Shown: positions 14,749 through 19,385 of the stretch, one piece after another | Layout of the letters: every line of letters starts with the position of its first letter | How positions within the stretch are numbered: position 1 is the first letter of the stretch | Assembly: GCA_944358565.1 (NCBI GenBank) | Contig: CALVRK010000008.1 | Span: 1-19,385, forward strand | Origin: an uncultured Bacilli bacterium | GTDB taxonomy: Bacteria; Bacillota_I; Bacilli_A; RF39; UBA660 | Direction of reading: 5' to 3' | DNA: 19,385 nucleotides | Notes under the pieces: model-generated | The model's database searches: none | What the model was told of the DNA's origin: nothing | The model's input: the letters and a program-made list of their open reading frames with translations, nothing else | Made by a program: the position numbers and the translations under genes

Positions 14749-15108
14749 AATATGACAAGTCAGATATTAGCTATTTTTTATTTAAATGGTTTAGATCATT
14801 TTATTAAAGAAAAATTACATATTAAATACTATATTAGATATCAAGATGATGTGATATTACTTAGTAATGATAAATGTTATTTAAAATATTGTTTAGAAGA
14901 AATTAAAAAATTTATTTTAGATTATGGTCTTGTTTTAAATGATAAAACGAAAATAATCAATGTTAGTAAAAATGGGTAGATTTTATAAAGGTTATATAAA
15001 AATTAGAGGCAAAAATATGAAACGTTTTAAAAGAAAAATTAGGTTATATAAAAAGGTATTATTAATAATAATTTTATTAGTGGATATAATGGTTATTTTA
15101 AGTTAATA
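14746..15108 (+). pseudogene. Reverse transcriptase, 3' fragment, decayed
   Basis: From 14746 the frame reads GNMTSQILAIFYLNGLDH and then KYYIRYQDDVILL, the RT palm with the catalytic YxDD box (D32 and D33 counted from the ATG at 14752), and ends in the thumb region NDKTKI. A TAG at 14977 stops it, but the same frame then reads FYKGYIKIRGKN and KRFKRKIRLYKK, like the C-terminus of short RTs. A further shift of frame near 15050-15070 gives FISGYNGYFK, matching the usual SYxGYLK ending. At least one stop and one frameshift therefore affect this part as well as the insertion. The lineage (phage or DGR/Abi-like RT rather than group II intron) is inferred from the short spacing and motifs only. 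Confidence 0.75.
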
Positions 15109-15129
15109 AAAAAGCCATTTAAGGCTTTT
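15106..15129 (-). terminator. gpsA terminator
   Basis: On the minus strand AAAAGCC pairs with GGCTTTT across a six-base loop and is followed by TTTTTTATT. The 5' arm overlaps the last codons of gpsA. Confidence 0.8.
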
Positions 15130-16090
15130 GAATTAAGAAGTTAATTAGTTCTTCTGGATTTTTGTTTTGATAAATAATTTGCTCCATCAAATTTATTATT
15201 GGAATATCGACATCTTTATTTTTTACTAGTTCACTGATTGATTTTAGGGTATATAGCCCTTCAATAGTAGTGTTTTTAATATAGTTATCAATTTCATCTT
15301 TAGAAGCTTTAGAACCGATTAAATAACCGAATGAATAGTTACGGCTTTTAGAAGATGTGGCGGTTAGTAATAAGTCACCAAATCCAGCATATGATAAGAC
15401 AGTTGAACCGTCACCACCTAAACCTTTGATTAAAGCTTTGATATCGTGTAAAGATTCAGTTATTAACATAGCTGATGTTGATTCTGGCATACCAAATCCA
15501 GCTAAAATACCAGAGGCAATAGCGATTATATTTTTAACTGATCCGCATAGTTCAGTTCCGATAATGTCATAACTTTTTCTTAATTTAAAATGGTTATTGG
15601 CTAAAGCTTCAAAAGTTAGTTCAATGGTTTCTTTGTCTTGACAAGCTAGTGTTAATCCTACTGGATAGTTACGTGCAATATCAATGGCAAATGAAGGTCC
15701 TGATATTACAGCTATTTTTTCAGTGTTTAGAATGTTTTTGACAACATCGTAAACAAACAAGTTGGTATCTTGCTCAATACCTTTAGTAGCTATACAAATA
15801 GGGGTGTTTTTATAATGCTTTTTTACTTTTTTGATTGATGAAGATAAAAAAGCGGTTGGAATAGCAATAACAATTAAATCTACTTTGTTTAAAGCTTTTT
15901 CTAAATCACTTGTTATTTTTATTTTATTATTTATTTGGATATTTGGAAGTTTTGGAGAGGTTCTAGTTTCGGTTAGATTTTTAACTTCATTTTCAAATGG
16001 AGTCCATATAGTTACTTCGTTTTTATTTTCATTTAAAATTTGAGCTAAAGCGCATCCGTATGCTCCAGCGCCTAATATTGTTACTTTCAA
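15119..16090 (-). CDS. gpsA: Glycerol-3-phosphate dehydrogenase [NAD(P)+]
   Basis: A 323-residue enzyme that reduces dihydroxyacetone phosphate to sn-glycerol 3-phosphate for phospholipid synthesis. The dinucleotide-binding motif ILGAGAYGCALA opens the protein. Further signatures are VIAIPTAFL, ATKGIE, the GPSFAIDIA segment and CGSVKNIIAIASGILAGFG, which carries the conserved catalytic Lys. I chose the TTG at 16090: GGTGATTAAA, the ribosome binding site form seen across this window, lies directly before it, and the GTG at 16099 is inside that site. It is the only clear minus-strand gene here and reads toward the RT remnant and RIT element. Confidence 0.95.
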   Translation of the reverse strand: MKVTILGAGAYGCALAQILNENKNEVTIWTPFENEVKNLTETRTSPKLPNIQINNKIKITSDLEKALNKVDLIVIAIPTAFLSSSIKKVKKHYKNTPICIATKGIEQDTNLFVYDVVKNILNTEKIAVISGPSFAIDIARNYPVGLTLACQDKETIELTFEALANNHFKLRKSYDIIGTELCGSVKNIIAIASGILAGFGMPESTSAMLITESLHDIKALIKGLGGDGSTVLSYAGFGDLLLTATSSKSRNYSFGYLIGSKASKDEIDNYIKNTTIEGLYTLKSISELVKNKDVDIPIINLMEQIIYQNKNPEELINFLIQKP

Positions 16091-16106
16091 TTTAATCACC
16101 GTTTTA

Positions 16107-16135
16107 ATTTTATCATTTATAGTAATATAAGTAAA
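16107..16135 (-). promoter_or_regulatory. Possible gpsA promoter
   Basis: On the minus strand TTTACT (16130-16135) and TAAAAT (16107-16112) are 17 bases apart. The implied leader is very short, about ten bases, so this is tentative. Confidence 0.3.
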
Positions 16136-16284
16136 TATTTAATAATTTTGGAAAATTGTATAATATGTGTTATTTTTATTTTGAAGCTATTTTTAAAGAT
16201 AAAGAAACAGGAATTAATGTGGTACCTATTACTTCGTTAAAACCTTATGGATGTTAAATTCATCTTTTATTTTATTTTAATTAA

Positions 16285-16293
16285 TGTTATAAT
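16285..16293 (+). promoter_or_regulatory. Extended -10 promoter for the phasin-like/UbiB pair
   Basis: TGTTATAAT (TG one base before a consensus TATAAT at 16288-16293) lies 27 bases before the ATG at 16320. No good -35 is visible, which is tolerated for extended -10 promoters. AAGGAAGGTGG is the ribosome binding site. Confidence 0.55.
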
Positions 16294-16319
16294 TTAGATA
16301 ATAAGGAAGGTGGTATTGT

Positions 16320-16625
16320 ATGAAAGAGACTTTAGAAAATGTTATGCTTATGGGACTTGGAGCAATGGTTATGACTAGTGAAAAAGCTAAAGGTTTAAAG
16401 GAAGAGTTATTACAAAAAGGTGAAGAAGCTTATAAGCAAGGACAAGCTTTGAATGAAGAGTTAAAGCACAAAATAAATGAAAAAATGAAGGATAATATTA
16501 CAGTAACAGTTGAGAGGACTGATTTAACTAAAGAAGAGTTAGCTGATAAAATTAATGAACTTAGTGAAGAAGATAAGAAAGAAATTTTAAAATTATTAAA
16601 GGCTAATAAGAAAAAAGATGCTTAG
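16320..16625 (+). CDS. Small coiled-coil, phasin-like protein
   Basis: A 101-residue protein. The first 20 residues are mildly hydrophobic (ENVMLMGLGAMVMTSEKA), followed by a long charged helix rich in Lys and Glu (about 22-60) and a second helical part, LTKEELADKINELSEEDKKEIL. This resembles small proteins annotated as phasin-like that sit before AarF/UbiB kinases in other Firmicutes, an association I recall but cannot check here. It overlaps the kinase gene by eight bases (ATGCTTAG), so the two are probably co-translated and may work together. No enzymatic motif is seen and true polyhydroxyalkanoate binding is not implied. Confidence 0.7.
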   Translation: MKETLENVMLMGLGAMVMTSEKAKGLKEELLQKGEEAYKQGQALNEELKHKINEKMKDNITVTVERTDLTKEELADKINELSEEDKKEILKLLKANKKKDA

Positions 16626-18183
16626 TGGTAAAGATAGATTATTAGAAATTGTTCGCATTATTAAAAAGTATGATTTAATAAAGCATGCGACACCTCAAAA
16701 TTTACGTTTGGCAATTGAAGAAGCGGGGCCTACTTTTATAAAGCTTGGACAAATACTTGCTTCACGTGATGATGTAATTCCCAAAGAATATTGTGATGAA
16801 CTTGCACTTTTAAGAAATCAAGTAAAACCAATGCCTTATGAGAAGGTTTTAGAAATATTAGATAGAGAATATGAGGGAAAGACAAGTGAAATATTTGCGA
16901 GTATTGAAAAAGAGCCTATTGGTTCGGCTTCGATTGCTGAAGTACATAAAGCTGTTTTAACGAGTGGTCAAGAAGTAGTTATAAAGATTCAAAGAGATAA
17001 TATATATGAACTTATGGCTATGGATGTTAGGTTACTCAAAAAAATTATCGATATATTAAAAATAGAGAAAATATTTAATTCGGTTTTTAATTTTAAAGAT
17101 ATTATTGATGAAATGTTTGAAACAGCTAAAGAAGAGATGAATTTCTTAATTGAAGCTTCACACACAGAAGAGTTTTATGAAAAAAATAAAGATATTTTAT
17201 ATATACGCTCACCAAAGGTTTATAGAGAGTGTACAACTAGTAAATCACTTGTCATGGAATATATGGATGGTATTAGAATAAATGATTTTGCTACGTTAGA
17301 AAAATACGGTTACGATAGAGATGAGATTGGTAAGAAATTAGCAGCTAACTATCTAAAGCAAGCTTTAGATGATGGATATTTTCATGCCGATCCTCATATG
17401 GAAAATTTAAAAATTAAAGATGGTAAAATTATATATTTAGATTTTGGAATGATGGGAAGACTATCTAAGAGAGACCGAGAACTTTTGAGTAAATGTATTA
17501 TAGCAATTTTAAATGATGATGTGACAGAAGTTTCACATATATTACTGGCTTTTGGCAAAACTAGAGGAAATATCGATCACATGACTTTAAAAAATGATAT
17601 TACTAGGGTTTTAAATAAAAATAAAAGCCAAGATATTTCAGATATTGATATAAAAGATTTTATGAATGATTTTCTAGCAATGCTTTCAAATAATCATATT
17701 AGTCTTCCAAAAGATGTTACAATGCTTATGCGGGGAATTATTGTTTTAGAAGGAGTACTTCGAAGTGTAAGTCCAAGTATTAATTTGATGCAGATACTTA
17801 GTACTCACATTAAACCTGGAAATTTATTTGATGGTGATAAGGCTAAAAAGTTTGTTCAAAAAGCAGCGCAAAGTGGAACTGATTTAGTATATTTACCTAA
17901 TGAGATGCTTTCTTTTTTAAAGGGAGTAAATAGTGGTGAACTTAGATTTAATATTGAACTTAATGATTCCAAGCATCAGATGAGAAATTTAGAACAATTA
18001 GTTCATTTATGTATGATTACTATTTTAGATGTGGCATATATTCTTGGAACAAGTTTAATAGTTATGCAAGGTAATGATGATTTACCATTTATCTTTTATA
18101 TTTATTTAGTTTTTGGTGGTATTTGTACAGTGTGGATTTTTTATAAAATGTTTACAAGTAAAATAAGAAATAGGAGAAAATGA
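16618..18183 (+). CDS. ABC1/AarF/UbiB-family atypical kinase
   Basis: A 521-residue member of the UbiB protein-kinase-like family. Features in order: the KxGQ-type motif KLGQ (42-45), the Ala-rich loop GSASIAEVH starting at 102, the VIK lysine K123, the catalytic loop HADPHMEN (256-263, with D258 and N263) and DFG with D275. Two C-terminal membrane segments lie at about 466-486 and 493-512. These proteins are ATPases linked to quinone or isoprenoid lipid metabolism at the membrane. The usual Gly in HADPHxGN is Glu here (HMEN). No quinone-synthesis genes are in the window, so the substrate is open. The ATG overlaps the upstream small gene, and the next gene starts one base after the stop. Confidence 0.9.
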   Translation: MLSGKDRLLEIVRIIKKYDLIKHATPQNLRLAIEEAGPTFIKLGQILASRDDVIPKEYCDELALLRNQVKPMPYEKVLEILDREYEGKTSEIFASIEKEPIGSASIAEVHKAVLTSGQEVVIKIQRDNIYELMAMDVRLLKKIIDILKIEKIFNSVFNFKDIIDEMFETAKEEMNFLIEASHTEEFYEKNKDILYIRSPKVYRECTTSKSLVMEYMDGIRINDFATLEKYGYDRDEIGKKLAANYLKQALDDGYFHADPHMENLKIKDGKIIYLDFGMMGRLSKRDRELLSKCIIAILNDDVTEVSHILLAFGKTRGNIDHMTLKNDITRVLNKNKSQDISDIDIKDFMNDFLAMLSNNHISLPKDVTMLMRGIIVLEGVLRSVSPSINLMQILSTHIKPGNLFDGDKAKKFVQKAAQSGTDLVYLPNEMLSFLKGVNSGELRFNIELNDSKHQMRNLEQLVHLCMITILDVAYILGTSLIVMQGNDDLPFIFYIYLVFGGICTVWIFYKMFTSKIRNRRK

Positions 18184-18184
18184 T

Positions 18185-18985
18185 ATGAATGAATATGAAC
18201 CAAATTCAATGCTTCAAAATATAGAAAAACAGCCAAAGAAACCTAATAAGTTAGTTGTAATTTTATCAGGTGTGATTGCGATACTTATTTTAATTATTAT
18301 TTTTATGATAGCTTTTGGCGGAACTGATGTGGTTGTGACGGAAACTGAAAGACTTCAAAGTTTAGATGAAGTATCTGAGGAACTTAAGTATTTTATTGAT
18401 GAGAATAAACTTGATGCTTTAGATGTTTATGGATTTGATGATTTAACAAGAGTTGCAATTAACAAAATTTGCAGTGGTGTTTACAATTGCACACAAATTA
18501 ATGGTAGTGCAGTAGAAAAATATATTAATGATATTTTTGATAAAGAAGTAACTTTTTCGGATGTTAACTGTGAACTTAACGATGGCGTACTTTACACTTA
18601 TGATAGTGAAAATAACACATTTGTATGGAATAACAATCATACTGGACATGGTGGCACAGGGACTAAAGCACTTTATACTAAAGTAAATAGTATTAAAAGA
18701 GATGGCGATAAAATTAAACTAGTTTTGAATAAGCTTTATTATAACCCTTTACAAAGTGATTATATTACAACTGATCCTCTTGGAATTAATAGGGTGTATG
18801 ATGCTAAGGATTATATGCATACGACGGAAAATGGTGAAGATATTGATTTAACAAAATTATCAGCTAATTATGAAAATAATTTTGATAAATTAAAAAATAT
18901 TGGTACAAGATATAGTTATACATTTGTTAAAAAAGATGGTCATTATGTAGTAGAAGATTATGATGTTATAGGAAATGAAGAGTAA
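18185..18985 (+). CDS. Membrane-anchored protein of unknown function
   Basis: A 266-residue protein that I do not recognise. A polar, Pro/Lys-containing N-terminus (1-21) precedes one membrane helix at about 22-44; the remainder should be outside the cell. The exterior has a pair of cysteines (CSGVYNC) and a Gly/His-rich turn (NNHTGHGGTGTKALY), and is acidic overall. AGGAGAAAATGAT lies just before the ATG, which follows the kinase stop by one base, so it is probably the third gene of that operon. A terminator overlaps its stop. A wall- or envelope-associated role is plausible but not shown by any motif. Confidence 0.75.
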   Translation: MNEYEPNSMLQNIEKQPKKPNKLVVILSGVIAILILIIIFMIAFGGTDVVVTETERLQSLDEVSEELKYFIDENKLDALDVYGFDDLTRVAINKICSGVYNCTQINGSAVEKYINDIFDKEVTFSDVNCELNDGVLYTYDSENNTFVWNNNHTGHGGTGTKALYTKVNSIKRDGDKIKLVLNKLYYNPLQSDYITTDPLGINRVYDAKDYMHTTENGEDIDLTKLSANYENNFDKLKNIGTRYSYTFVKKDGHYVVEDYDVIGNEE

Positions 18986-19009
18986 GCATTAATTTTATGT
19001 TTACTTTTT
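18981..19009 (+). terminator. Terminator after the UbiB operon
   Basis: AGTAAGCAT (18981-18989) pairs with ATGTTTACT (18997-19005), nine pairs including one G-T, followed by a run of T to 19009. Confidence 0.75.
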
Positions 19010-19080
19010 AATTAAAAATTTTTAATAAAATGATGCTGCTTGTGGTAGAATGTAATTGAAATTTTAATGTAGGTGAGAGA

Positions 19081-19385
19081 ATGAGTAAAGTGAAATATTT
19101 TTTTAATAAGTTTTTTCAAAACTAAAAGTTGTTTGTTATGCAAGAAAGTATGGTGTTAATAATGTGTGGTCTGATAGATTTATCCCACTTGGTGATTCTG
19201 ATAAAAGTTTAGCTTTAGATTATAAACAGACTAGGGAATATTTAGAAGTTATGAATAAAGAAATAAATAAATTAAAAAAATTAAGAATAATAACACAACT
19301 TTTCGATGTTTTTTTATTTACTAGGAATTTGCTTTGTAAAAGGTAAAAGTTTGCAAGAAGTTATTTACAAGAACGTTTGTATGTG
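19081..19385 (+). pseudogene. Small gene with two compensating frameshifts at T-runs, runs off the window
   Basis: TAGGTGAGAGA before an ATG at 19081 looks like a good translation start, but the frame stops after 14 codons (19123). The -1 frame then stays open from about 19116 to 19346 and reads VCYARKYGVNNVWSDRF, LGDSDKSLALDYKQ and a charged helix ending ITQLFDVF. At the T7 run (19309-19315) a shift back to the original frame gives a hydrophobic stretch, YLLGICFVKGK, open to the end of the window. Repairing the T6 run near 19111-19116 and the T7 run yields one continuous protein of 100 or more residues with a probable membrane segment. I do not recognise it. It is either a real pseudogene or carries homopolymer sequencing errors. 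Confidence 0.5.

Noticed and set aside
14752..15060. Group II intron around the RT remnant
   Set aside because: No domain V-type hairpin (GAGC...GAAA...GUUC) was seen near the RT fragments, and the RT motifs fit short non-intron RTs better.
15357..16043. Plus-strand ORFs antisense to gpsA (15357-15572 and 15831-16043)
   Set aside because: They are mirror images of gpsA coding sequence with no ribosome binding site or family similarity.
16091..16099. GTG start for gpsA at 16099
   Set aside because: It is within the GGTGAT ribosome binding site that fits a TTG start at 16090.

Overview
This window is AT-rich chromosomal DNA from a low-GC Firmicute that uses the standard bacterial code: TGA ends genes and TGG encodes Trp. 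The gene run DHH phosphodiesterase (gdpP-like) - rplI - dnaB - M23 peptidase - walJ - rlmH matches the cluster found near the replication origin in Bacilli. A spoIIR gene suggests an endospore former or a recent descendant of one. Strong GGTGA/AGGAG ribosome binding sites precede most genes, and several starts (gpsA, murA, the SGNH-like gene, rpmE, the first recombinase) were set from them. My best guess is an uncultured gut-type member of the Bacilli, but no rRNA is present to confirm this.

Layout. Bases 1-300 hold no conventional gene. They contain a compact, foldable RNA-like segment (26-149), a 23-codon ORF with a strong Shine-Dalgarno, and an AU-rich hairpin. Bases 419-5859 form one tight operon for c-di-AMP turnover, ribosome assembly (L9, RlmH), replication (DnaB) and cell wall functions, closed by a terminator. 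Bases 5916-7357 hold a standalone AAA+/DUF4143 ATPase with a PD-(D/E)xK-like C-terminus; three near-identical 15-bp repeats, spaced about 32 bp apart, sit directly upstream of its promoter. Then come spoIIR, mntP, murA, a degenerate SGNH-like membrane-anchored protein and rpmE.

Bases 11057-15108 are a nested mobile-DNA region. A decayed reverse transcriptase gene has been split exactly at its GLPIG|NMTSQ motif by a roughly 3.46-kb element. That element carries three consecutive tyrosine recombinases, all with complete catalytic residues, between 99-bp terminal inverted repeats (95/99 identical). This is the architecture of a recombinase-in-trio (RIT) element. Its right end carries an extra 26-bp perfect palindrome whose arms share a 9-mer with the inverted repeats.

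After the element, gpsA lies on the minus strand. A plus-strand set follows: a small coiled-coil/phasin-like protein, an AarF/UbiB-type kinase and a membrane-anchored protein of unknown function. The window ends in a small gene broken by two compensating shifts at T-runs.

The most noteworthy signals are the nested RIT-in-RT insertion with its asymmetric palindrome, the phased repeat array upstream of the DUF4143 ATPase, and the structured RNA plus small ORF at the left edge.
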